Below, piece after piece: positions 6,888 through 13,377 of a stretch of 14,049 nucleotides of DNA (positions are counted from its first letter, which is position 1; each line of letters begins with the position of its first letter). The notes under the pieces are model-generated. The model saw only the letters and a program-made list of their open reading frames with translations, was not told the origin of the DNA and ran no database searches. Location of the stretch: assembly GCA_023398295.1 (NCBI GenBank), contig JAEWSL010000008.1, positions 1-14,049 of the forward strand. Direction: 5' to 3'. This stretch comes from Elusimicrobiota bacterium (GTDB lineage Bacteria > Elusimicrobiota > Elusimicrobia > Elusimicrobiales > Elusimicrobiaceae). The position numbers and the translations under genes are program-made.

Positions 6888-8380
6888 TTTTTGTAGATTT
6901 CGTAATGCGCTATGCCCAATTTGGCGTAAGCGTCCTGCAGTTCTTCTTTAGTGGTGGCTATGACAAGCAGCTTATCATTTTCCAAAATTTCCGTTTTATA
7001 ATTAGGAATAAAAAATTTATTGCCGCGTTTTATCATCATTATAAGCGCGTCGCTGGGCAGTTCTATATTGCAAAGCTTTTTGCCGTTTTCAAGCAGCTGC
7101 GGCGTAACGGTAATCTCGGAAGTTACGGCCAAGTCCGAAGGTAGCTCAATTGCAAAATGTTTGCCTTCGCAGGAGCTGTCCGCAAGGCCGAGTTTGCGCG
7201 CATAAGACGGCACGGTGGTCCCCTGTAATATGAGCGAAATTATCGTTATAAAAAACACCGTGTCAAAAATCAAATCTGCGCCTTCTATGCCTGCGACATA
7301 AGGGTAAGTGGCAAATATTATAGGCACGGCGCCCCTTAAGCCTACCCAGGAAATGAACTTTTTTGCTTCCGGAGAAAAACTCTTAAAAGGTTTAAGGCAC
7401 AGATAGACGCTTAAAGGCCGTCCCACAAGTATCAAAAACAAGCCTATAAGCGAAGCTATCAAAGCCACTCCTAGGAGTTTATGCGGCTCCACCAGCAGGC
7501 CTAAAGTCAAAAACATTATTATCTGGAAAAGCCACGCCATGCCGTCAAAGAACAAGACGACGCTTTTCTTGAACATCATTTTACTGTTTCCTATTACAAG
7601 CCCCGCTATATAAACGGCAAGGTATCCGTTTCCGTTGAGCGTATTTGTGAAAGAAAAAGTAAAGAGCGCAAAAGATAAAAGCAGGATTGAGTAAAGAGAA
7701 GTATAATCCAAATTAAGATGATTTATTACAAACACGGCCGCACGCCCCAGCAGATAGCCGAACACCAGGCCCAGGACAAACTGTATTACCAGCGTCCAGA
7801 GCAAAACGTCAATGCTTAAATTGGCATATTTTATATAGCTTATGAGCATAATGGTAAGCATATAAGCCATAGGATCGTTGCTGCCGCTTTCAAGCTCCAA
7901 GATCGGGCGCACGTTTTGCTTAAGATTTAAGTTTCGCGCTCGCAGTACGGAAAAGACAGAAGCCGAATCTGTGGAAGACATTACCGCCGCCAGCAAAAAA
8001 CACCCCGCAAGAGAGAGATTTATTACCGAAGGCCATGATAAAGTAAGAAAATAAATAAACAGTCCCGTAAAAAAAGCCGTTAAAATAACGCCCGCGGTGG
8101 AAAGCACTATCCCGGGCAGCATCACGGGTTTTATTTCATCTCCGCGCGTATCCATGCCGCCTGAGAATAAAATTACGCTTAAGGCGGTCATGCCTATAAA
8201 CTGCGCCTGTTTGAAGCTTGAAAACTCAAGCCCCACGCCTTCGTTTCCAAACAACATTCCTACGGCCAAAAACAGCAGCAGCGACGGCACGCCGAAGCGG
8301 TATCCCGTCTTGCCGACCACTATGCTTACAAACAGGAGAACGGAGCCTATAAGTAAAAAATTTTCCGCGCTGAAATTCAT
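6884..8380 (-). CDS. nhaP2: CPA1-family cation/proton antiporter with TrkA-C domain
   Basis: A 498-residue inner-membrane antiporter, most like NhaP2/CvrA K+(Na+)/H+ exchangers. The first about 385 residues are nearly all hydrophobic segments, roughly 12-13 helices. SSTDSASVF (D138) and ESGSNDP (164-170, with N168-D169) are the ion-path motifs of CPA1 exchangers. A soluble C-terminal part (about 410-490, SDLAVTSEITV...NDKLLVIATTKEEL) is a TrkA-C/RCK_C domain, which in this family senses ligands and sets activity. It is somewhat shorter than E. coli CvrA. Its ATG overlaps the TGA of the upstream sulfatase-fold gene (ATGA), with GGGGA about 7 bases ahead, so translation is probably coupled. Its TAA overlaps the uvrC stop by 4 bases from the opposite side. 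Ion specificity cannot be read from sequence. Confidence 0.9.
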   Translation of the reverse strand: MNFSAENFLLIGSVLLFVSIVVGKTGYRFGVPSLLLFLAVGMLFGNEGVGLEFSSFKQAQFIGMTALSVILFSGGMDTRGDEIKPVMLPGIVLSTAGVILTAFFTGLFIYFLTLSWPSVINLSLAGCFLLAAVMSSTDSASVFSVLRARNLNLKQNVRPILELESGSNDPMAYMLTIMLISYIKYANLSIDVLLWTLVIQFVLGLVFGYLLGRAAVFVINHLNLDYTSLYSILLLSFALFTFSFTNTLNGNGYLAVYIAGLVIGNSKMMFKKSVVLFFDGMAWLFQIIMFLTLGLLVEPHKLLGVALIASLIGLFLILVGRPLSVYLCLKPFKSFSPEAKKFISWVGLRGAVPIIFATYPYVAGIEGADLIFDTVFFITIISLILQGTTVPSYARKLGLADSSCEGKHFAIELPSDLAVTSEITVTPQLLENGKKLCNIELPSDALIMMIKRGNKFFIPNYKTEILENDKLLVIATTKEELQDAYAKLGIAHYEIYKN

Positions 8381-10371
8381 AAAAGTTCCCCGTTTGCCGT
8401 TTCATCAGGGATTTTATGATGAAAAGTAATATAGCGCGCGCTCTCGTACAAACCCTGCGTGGTTTCTTTCATGCGCGCGCAAAGCTCCGCGTTTTGTGCG
8501 CAATAGTCAGTCTGGCTGTCGCCGGTTTTATATTTGAAGAGGCCGGTTTTGTTCGGCCACAGGGTAAAGTAGTAATCGCCCTCAAGATAGCCTATCTTTA
8601 GCGGGGCCGAAGTATTGTTTAAGATAAACGCGCCGCGCGGCCCTTGGTTTTTATCAAAAATATTCTTGCCTATGGCCGTCTGGGTATGCTCTATGCCAAG
8701 CAGCCCCGCGGCGGTTGCGGTAATATCGGCCTGGCTTGCGGCCATCTCGTCGGTGATGCCTTGCGGCACATTCGGCCCGAAGACTATAAGCGGCGTATGG
8801 TTGGTTGTCAGTTCAAAATCAAGCGAAGCCTTGCTTGTCCCGCGCGAAGTATTCACGGTAAGCCCGTGATCGCCGTAGATAAAGAAGATGGTATTTTTAT
8901 AAAAATCGTCGTCTTTAATGAGATTAAAGAATTCCCCCGTCGCGTAATCTTGAAAGCGCATGGAATTATACTCTTCCTTTCCGCTGAAACCGTAGGTTTT
9001 TATTTCTTCTTCGCCTATGTCTTTAAGTTCAAAAGTTCCTCTGTCTTTGGGAATTGTGTAGGGGCGGTGAAACCCGGCCGTCTGTAAAATAGCCGCAAAA
9101 GGCTGGGAGCTTTTGTTTAACTCTTTGGCCGCAAAGCGGAACATATCCAGATCGGAAATTCCCCAAACGTCGGTGCGGCTAAGCGCGCCGTAAGAGCCTT
9201 CCTCAAAAATCTCAAGCCCTTCAATATTATGCTGTAAAAGTCCTCTGATATTGCCCCAGTTTGTGCTTCCGCCTATAAAATACATGCGGCGGTATCCTTC
9301 CAAATCATTTAACAGAGAGTGCTGCGTTACAATCATCGGGTTGCGCGAAGAAGTCTTTACGGTAGAAGTATCCACCAGGCCCGCCACCGTCGCAAAAACG
9401 CCCTTTGCCGTGCCCGCGGCGGGGGTGTAAAAATTGGTAAATAAAGTTCCCTGTTTTGCAAGGCCGGCTATATAAGGAGTGGCGTCAATCTGCGGGACGG
9501 CAAAGGAAGTTTTGTCAAAAGAAAGCGACTCCGTGATTATTATTACGATATTATATTTATTTGCGCCGCCCTCTTTTTCGGGGAAATGGCGGCTAAAGTT
9601 AAGCGTATTTTCATTTGGCTCTTTTACGCATAAGTAATCGGCTGCGGCTTTATAAAAAAGGCGTGTTTTATTTTCGTCAAAACCCTGGCCCTGCAGGGCG
9701 AAAGTGTAAGTATCCACAAGGTTTTGCAAAGGGTTAAGGGAAAGGGCCGTTATAAAGGAGTTGTTGGTAAAATAAGCGTTGCTCCACCTCAAAGGATATT
9801 GGGAAAATCTGCCGTGTATAAAAGCGGCTGTTATCAAAAGCGCGGGCAGAACGTACCAGTATTGTTTTTTAGCCGCCGTTCTGCTGTAAGCAAAGCCGAC
9901 GACTTTTTTCGTAAACAGGAAGAAAGCGAAAAACGCTGCAAGCAGCGCCAGAGCGCTTACGGTTACGGGGTAGCTCTGCCATACCATTTCAAAGGAGGTC
10001 GTCCCGTTGGCGGCCAGTTCTATTATGTAAGAATTAAGTCTTTCTCCCAGGTAACTCCAGTATCCGAAGTCAACAAAGTAAATAAACAGCATAAGCGTAA
10101 AAGCTAAAGCGTATATAATGGAAATAAGCGGCCGCAGGAATTTTTTATAAGGCAGAAGAAACATAAGCCCCAGAGGCAGACTGAAGAGGAAAGCCACCCT
10201 CAAATCAAAACGCAGCCCGACGGAAAAAGCCTCATACACCCATTTTGGGTTAAGAGATTGCTCCGGTCTGTTTATGAAATAAAAGATTACCCTTAGCAGA
10301 GCTAAAAACAGAGCGTTGCTTAAAGCAAAAGTAAAAAACGCCGTAAAACGTGTAGGGATTTTAATTTTCAT
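8377..10371 (-). CDS. LtaS-type sulfatase-fold membrane enzyme (probable phosphoglycerol or phosphoethanolamine transferase)
   Basis: A 664-residue protein with an N-terminal membrane region (about five helices, residues 10-185) and an extracytoplasmic alkaline-phosphatase/sulfatase-fold domain from about 270. Key residues aligned by motif to LtaS are visible: E281 (ITESLS), T321 as nucleophile (AAGTAKGVFA), W403 (DVWG), H435 (GFHRPY), and D501-H502 (YGDHG) for metal binding. Such enzymes move a lipid head group (glycerol phosphate or phosphoethanolamine) onto an envelope acceptor. Lipid A genes nearby argue against true lipoteichoic acid synthesis, so a periplasmic glucan, LPS or other glycan is a more likely acceptor. 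No Shine-Dalgarno is near the ATG; a -10-like element 7 bases upstream suggests a leaderless mRNA. Translationally coupled to the antiporter. Family call firm; donor and acceptor unknown. Confidence 0.88.
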   Translation of the reverse strand: MKIKIPTRFTAFFTFALSNALFLALLRVIFYFINRPEQSLNPKWVYEAFSVGLRFDLRVAFLFSLPLGLMFLLPYKKFLRPLISIIYALAFTLMLFIYFVDFGYWSYLGERLNSYIIELAANGTTSFEMVWQSYPVTVSALALLAAFFAFFLFTKKVVGFAYSRTAAKKQYWYVLPALLITAAFIHGRFSQYPLRWSNAYFTNNSFITALSLNPLQNLVDTYTFALQGQGFDENKTRLFYKAAADYLCVKEPNENTLNFSRHFPEKEGGANKYNIVIIITESLSFDKTSFAVPQIDATPYIAGLAKQGTLFTNFYTPAAGTAKGVFATVAGLVDTSTVKTSSRNPMIVTQHSLLNDLEGYRRMYFIGGSTNWGNIRGLLQHNIEGLEIFEEGSYGALSRTDVWGISDLDMFRFAAKELNKSSQPFAAILQTAGFHRPYTIPKDRGTFELKDIGEEEIKTYGFSGKEEYNSMRFQDYATGEFFNLIKDDDFYKNTIFFIYGDHGLTVNTSRGTSKASLDFELTTNHTPLIVFGPNVPQGITDEMAASQADITATAAGLLGIEHTQTAIGKNIFDKNQGPRGAFILNNTSAPLKIGYLEGDYYFTLWPNKTGLFKYKTGDSQTDYCAQNAELCARMKETTQGLYESARYITFHHKIPDETANGELL

Positions 10372-10378
10372 ATGATAT

Positions 10379-10408
10379 ATTTTAGCTTATTTCCTCTATG
10401 CTCGCCAA
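10379..10408 (-). promoter_or_regulatory. Promoter of the sulfatase-fold gene, probably leaderless
   Basis: On the minus strand TTGGCG (10408-10403), an 18-base spacer, and TAAAAT (10384-10379). Seven bases (ATATCAT) then lead to the ATG, as for thrC. A purine run (GAGGAAA) lies about 20 bases before the ATG, too far for a Shine-Dalgarno and inside the spacer. Confidence 0.6.
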
Positions 10409-10434
10409 TTGCGGCTCTGGTAGTAATTTATATT

Positions 10435-10476
10435 AAAAAACATTCCTCTTAAAACTTTAAGAGGAATGTTTTTTTT
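10435..10476 (-). terminator. Strong intrinsic terminator, symmetrical
   Basis: A 14-bp perfect stem (AACATTCCTCTTAA with TTAAGAGGAATGTT) around a 4-base AACT loop. It is followed by six T on the minus strand (10440-10435) and eight T on the plus strand. It lies just downstream of the minus-strand coiled-coil gene and before the next minus-strand promoter, so ending that transcript is its obvious job; it could also work in the other direction. Confidence 0.85.
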
Positions 10477-10498
10477 ATTATTGGCAAATCATATTATC

Positions 10499-10915
10499 TT
10501 ATTTTTTTGCTTGTTGTATATTTTCAAGTTCGCTTATCAGGCCCGAAAGAGCGGGCTGCAGTTTATTAACGTATTCATTTTCAAAGGTGGCGATGCGCTG
10601 CTCAAGCTTAGTAATGTTTTTTGAAAGTTCGTTATTTCTTTTTTCTTCAAGAAGTTTAAGTTCTTCCAGATGGTAATTAAGTTCTTTTACCTTTTCCTTA
10701 AGGTCAGAAACTTCTCTTGCGCCGACGCCGGTATTTTTTGTAAGCAGGCGCTTTGCGTAAGGAGCGGCCTCGCCCGCGGCGGCGGAAACTTCCTCAAGCA
10801 GGTTGAAGTTATCTTCCTCGTCTTGGGCGCCGGCTTTGCGGTATTTTGCTATAAAGAAGAACAGCAAAACTAGGCATACGGCGAAGATTATTATGCTGGT
10901 GGTTAGTGTTGGCAT
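10499..10915 (-). CDS. Small membrane-anchored coiled-coil protein
   Basis: I do not recognise a family. The best start is the ATG at 10915 (MPTLTTSII), giving 138 residues. A longer frame opens at 10966, but its extra 17 residues are polar and basic, and the promoter-like elements lie within that stretch. Residues about 5-24 are one hydrophobic helix (TTSIIIFAVCLVLLFFFIA) followed by KYRK, so the rest is probably cytoplasmic by the positive-inside rule. After an Ala-rich segment, residues about 70-135 are a strongly charged coiled coil (DLKEKVKELNYHLEELKLLE and onward). No catalytic motif is visible. It is a single gene between the 520-bp gene-free stretch and a strong terminator. A role as scaffold or envelope-linked factor is only a guess; the reality of the gene is fairly sure. 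Confidence 0.75.
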   Translation of the reverse strand: MPTLTTSIIIFAVCLVLLFFFIAKYRKAGAQDEEDNFNLLEEVSAAAGEAAPYAKRLLTKNTGVGAREVSDLKEKVKELNYHLEELKLLEEKRNNELSKNITKLEQRIATFENEYVNKLQPALSGLISELENIQQAKK

Positions 10916-10921
10916 ACATTC

Positions 10922-10950
10922 ATAATATAAATTTAGGCGTTTTTTCGCAA
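10922..10950 (-). promoter_or_regulatory. Promoter of the coiled-coil gene, probably leaderless
   Basis: On the minus strand TTGCGA, a 17-base spacer, and TATTAT, then six bases (GAATGT) to the ATG at 10915. This is the third minus-strand gene here with a -10-like element directly before its start and no Shine-Dalgarno. The -35 match is only four of six, so confidence is moderate. Confidence 0.5.
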
Positions 10951-11007
10951 GAGATAAACGACACAAACGACGGGTTGACGCTAACAGCAGCTTGTTTCAG
11001 GCGCACA

Positions 11008-11179
11008 ATTTTCCATATTTGGGTAAATTTTTGCTTTTCCGTTGCTAGCGTATCGTTTGGGCATTCGCCTCAAATTCGCGATACGCGGCGCAACCAGTCC
11101 GCGTGGCAGAGCAGTAAACAAGCTTCAAGTACCCCCCGGCCTTCGGTTCAAGCAAAAATTTCCTCCAAATCTGAAAAAT
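11008..11179. repeat. Palindromic element A
   Basis: Outer arms 11008-11036 and 11150-11179 pair with a few mismatches and include a perfect 12-bp block (AAATTTTTGCTT with AAGCAAAAATTT). Inside is a hairpin at 11041-11094: GTTGC and GCAAC outside, GCGTATCG (11048-11055) with CGATACGC (11079-11086), and GGC/GCC at the tip. AGCTTGTTT (10989-10997) also has an inverted match at 11116-11124. Its core is related to element B in opposite orientation. Confidence 0.7.
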
Positions 11180-11300
11180 CGCGACAGCTTTCTACAAATG
11201 GGCGTTTGACGAACGGCTATGTCAACGGCAAACTTTTTTTTTGCGCGACGCAGGAGCGCATGCCGTCCGTAATATGGATTATTTTCTTAAACTTTGTGTG

Positions 11301-11425
11301 ATTTTTTGATTTTGGATGTATTTTTGATTTTTTTCAAGCGCAGCGTACCAACGAAGAAGGGAGCAAAGCGACAACTCGGTACGCTAGCGACGCAAAAAAT
11401 CAAAAATAGCCCAAAAGCAAAAAAT
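11301..11425. repeat. Palindromic element B
   Basis: Outer arms 11301-11333 and 11394-11425 are inverted copies with few differences, including a perfect 15-bp block (TATTTTTGATTTTTT, 11319-11333, with its complement at 11394-11408). Inside, AGCGTACC (11342-11349) pairs with GGTACGCT (11378-11385). The right arm is A-rich, so on the plus strand it is not a standard terminator. No target-site duplication was seen at its edges. Confidence 0.75.
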
Positions 11426-11487
11426 TGTTCACCTGAGATATATGTCGTTAACACAAAATGTTGTTTGCTTTTAATTAATGCTGTTAA

Positions 11488-11781
11488 TTAATAAAGGAAA
11501 GTATTATAAATATCAAAAATATTCTTAACGCCTATATAAAAACGCCATGCAAACCATACCGTAAGCGCCGAGAAAACGACGGTATGCGCTATCTTTGATT
11601 TCTTGCCGATATCGGGGGAAAGCCATAGAAAAATTAAATTAAAAGGTCCTATGCACAGGAACAGGAACCATAACCCCCATGTTTTGTAATACCACGACAC
11701 ATTTTTGCCCTGCCCTTTGCCGCAGTATCTGCAATAATTATCAAAATCACCGATTTCCAGGCCGCATTTCCAACAGTTCAT
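11488..11781 (-). CDS. Small zinc-ribbon membrane protein coupled to rel
   Basis: A 97-residue protein starting with a zinc ribbon: C3, C6, C17, C20 (CWKC...CRYC). Two hydrophobic segments follow, about 34-53 (WGLWFLFLCIGPFNLIFLWL) and about 65-80 (HTVVFSALTVWFAWRF), so a membrane protein with a cytoplasmic metal-binding head is likely. Zinc-ribbon plus two helices is a common uncharacterised bacterial architecture and gives no function. Its ATG overlaps the rel TGA as ATGA, and GGGAGG inside the end of rel, 4 bases before the ATG, serves as Shine-Dalgarno. Translation is probably coupled to rel. Whether it works with Rel is not shown by sequence. Confidence 0.8.
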   Translation of the reverse strand: MNCWKCGLEIGDFDNYCRYCGKGQGKNVSWYYKTWGLWFLFLCIGPFNLIFLWLSPDIGKKSKIAHTVVFSALTVWFAWRFYIGVKNIFDIYNTFLY

Positions 11782-13220
11782 AGGTCCTCCCCTTTATTTC
11801 TCAGGAAAGTTTTTATTTTGCTGCGCGCCCTTGCCGTTTTGGCGGCGTCAAGCCACTGCATTTTGGGCTCGGCGTTTTTACGCGTTTGTATTTCGCAAAT
11901 ATCTCCGCTTTTAAGTTCGCTGTTCATTTTTGCCATTTTGCCGTTTACAAGCGCGCCGCTGTAATGGTCGCCTATCTCGGTATGGACGAGGTAGGCAAAA
12001 TCAAGCGGGGTTGCGTGCTCGGGCAGAACTTTAACCTCGCCCTTGGGGGTAAATACGAAAATCTGACTCAAATTTATATCCGTTTGGAAACTTTCCAAAA
12101 ACTCGCGCGGCGCCGTTAAGTCGCGCTGCCATTCTATCCACTGGCGTATCCAGTTTAGTTTTTCGTCCAGGTGAGGATCGGCCTTGCTGCCCAGTTTATA
12201 ACGCCAATGCGCTGCGATGCCGTACTCGCAGGTGCGGTGCATATCTTCCGTTCTGATTTGTACTTCAACAAGGCTGCCTTCAAAAAACACCGTCGTATGT
12301 ATACTTTGGTACATATTCATTTTAGGCATTGCTATATAATCTGTAAAACTGCCGGCCACCGGCTTAAAATTGGCGTGCAGCGCGCCCAGCGCGCGGTAGC
12401 AGTCCAAGACGGTATCGGTAATAATGCGCAGGCCCAAGAGGTCCTGTATCTGTTCAAAAGAAGCATTATGCTTTTTCATTTTGCGGTAAATGGAATAATA
12501 ATTTTTAACGCGCGAGAGCAGACGATGCGGTATTTGTTCCCTGTCCAAAACCGCGGCAAGGGCTGCCTTAAAAGAAGCCAGTTTTTTATTTAAGTCCTCC
12601 TCTTTTTTGGCGACGCCCGTTTTAAGTTCTTCGTACTCGTCGGGATAGAGATATTTGAAGGATAAATCTTCCAGCTCATTTTTAAGAGAGAACATACCCA
12701 GCCGCTGCGCCAGCGGCGCATAAAGATTTAGGGTTTCCAAAGCTTTTTCTTTGCGCCGCGCTGGCGGGAGCCCCTGCAAAGTTTTCATATTATGAGTTCT
12801 GTCGGCAAGTTTTATTAAGATAATGCGCATATCGTGCGAAACGGCAATTAACATCTTGCGCCAGTTTTCAACAGTTTCTTCATCGGTGGAAAGGTTTTCA
12901 AGGCGGTCAATCTTGGTAAGGCCGGCTACCATTTCCGCAATTTCTTTGTTGAAATTTTTTTCTATATCGCCGACGGAAACGGAAGTGTCTTCAACGGTAT
13001 CATGCAGCAGCGCCGCGCAAATGGTTTCTTTGTCAAGTTTATGGTCCAATAAAATTTTTGCCACTTCGCAGCAGTGGCAGAAAAAAGGCTCCCCCGTAAA
13101 CCTTTTCTGTTCGCTATGCGCAGCTTTGGCAAAGTTGTAGGCCTTCTCAATAAGCTGTGTGTCCTGAGAAGGATTATAACTCTTAAACCCGTTAATAATT
13201 TCCCTTAAATTATCTTCCAT
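11778..13220 (-). CDS. rel: Bifunctional (p)ppGpp synthetase/hydrolase, short form without C-terminal regulatory domains
   Basis: Stringent-response enzyme making and degrading (p)ppGpp. Residues about 20-165 are the HD hydrolase: H49, H73-D74 (HDTVEDT), D140 and N144 (LADRTHNM) are intact, unlike inactive RelA. Residues about 225-340 are the synthetase: R237 (LLSRVKNYYSIYRK), D260 (DLLGLR), YQSIHTTV and E319 (VEVQIRT) are present. A TGS domain spans about 386-445 (IFVFTPKGEVKVLP...). The chain ends at 480 after WLDAAKTARARSKIK. Long Rel proteins (about 730 residues) continue with helical, zinc-finger/conserved-Cys and ACT/RRM domains, all missing here. The start is fixed by an in-frame TAA three codons upstream; only AAAAGGAA directly abuts the ATG, a poor Shine-Dalgarno position. 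Downstream of lpxB on the same strand and overlapped at its end by the zinc-ribbon gene. Confidence 0.95.
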   Translation of the reverse strand: MEDNLREIINGFKSYNPSQDTQLIEKAYNFAKAAHSEQKRFTGEPFFCHCCEVAKILLDHKLDKETICAALLHDTVEDTSVSVGDIEKNFNKEIAEMVAGLTKIDRLENLSTDEETVENWRKMLIAVSHDMRIILIKLADRTHNMKTLQGLPPARRKEKALETLNLYAPLAQRLGMFSLKNELEDLSFKYLYPDEYEELKTGVAKKEEDLNKKLASFKAALAAVLDREQIPHRLLSRVKNYYSIYRKMKKHNASFEQIQDLLGLRIITDTVLDCYRALGALHANFKPVAGSFTDYIAMPKMNMYQSIHTTVFFEGSLVEVQIRTEDMHRTCEYGIAAHWRYKLGSKADPHLDEKLNWIRQWIEWQRDLTAPREFLESFQTDINLSQIFVFTPKGEVKVLPEHATPLDFAYLVHTEIGDHYSGALVNGKMAKMNSELKSGDICEIQTRKNAEPKMQWLDAAKTARARSKIKTFLRNKGEDL

Positions 13221-13229
13221 TTCCTTTTA

Positions 13230-13368
13230 GCTCCGCGCGCAAATTAGCTGTTCTTTACTTTATTATTCGCGCTTGCGCCAAATTGCCCGCTTTGGGTATC
13301 GCCGCCGCTGCGCTGTTTGGCTCCGTGCGCAAATTAGCTGTTCTTTACTTTATTATTCGCGCTTGCGC
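13230..13368. repeat. 49-bp direct repeat, two copies, in the lpxB-rel spacer
   Basis: Copies at 13230-13278 and 13320-13368 differ at one base (13236 C, 13326 T) and repeat with a 90-bp period, separated by 41 bp. Each begins GCTCCG and ends CGCGCTTGCGC. Within a copy GCGCAA and TTGCGC could pair across about 30 bases. The pair fills most of the 157-bp gap between lpxB and rel, so it lies in the rel leader if rel is read from lpxB. Near identity suggests a recent duplication or conserved function. Confidence 0.85.
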
Positions 13369-13377
13369 AAAGCGGCA

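Larger units (their letters stand above)
10967..11487. other. Gene-free 520-bp stretch with two large palindromes
   Basis: No convincing gene lies here. A plus-strand frame at 10906-11301 is open but has unlikely composition and spans the first palindrome. The stretch contains palindromic element A (11008-11179), element B (11301-11425) and a pair of TTAATTAA octamers (11471-11478, 11484-11491), the second reaching into the stop of the zinc-ribbon gene. I looked for tmRNA, RNase P RNA, SRP RNA and tRNA signatures and saw none. Confidence 0.7.

Noticed and set aside
10499..10966. Coiled-coil gene starting at 10966
   Set aside because: The extra 17 residues are basic and unlike a membrane-anchor start, and the likely promoter lies within them. 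The ATG at 10915 gives a clean N-terminal membrane helix.
10906..11301. 131-codon plus-strand reading frame
   Set aside because: It runs antisense over the start of the coiled-coil gene and through palindrome A, has no recognisable motif and an odd Ser/Arg/Cys-rich composition, and no Shine-Dalgarno was evident.
11301..11425. Element B as an intrinsic terminator of the rel transcript
   Set aside because: On the minus strand its final arm (11333-11301) is T-rich, but these T residues form part of the stem rather than a free tail after a GC-rich stem, so it lacks terminator form.
10967..11487. Possible tmRNA, RNase P RNA or SRP RNA
   Set aside because: The long gene-free region with hairpins invited this, but none of the conserved sequences of these RNAs (such as a tRNA-like acceptor end with tag peptide, or the RNase P core) could be found.
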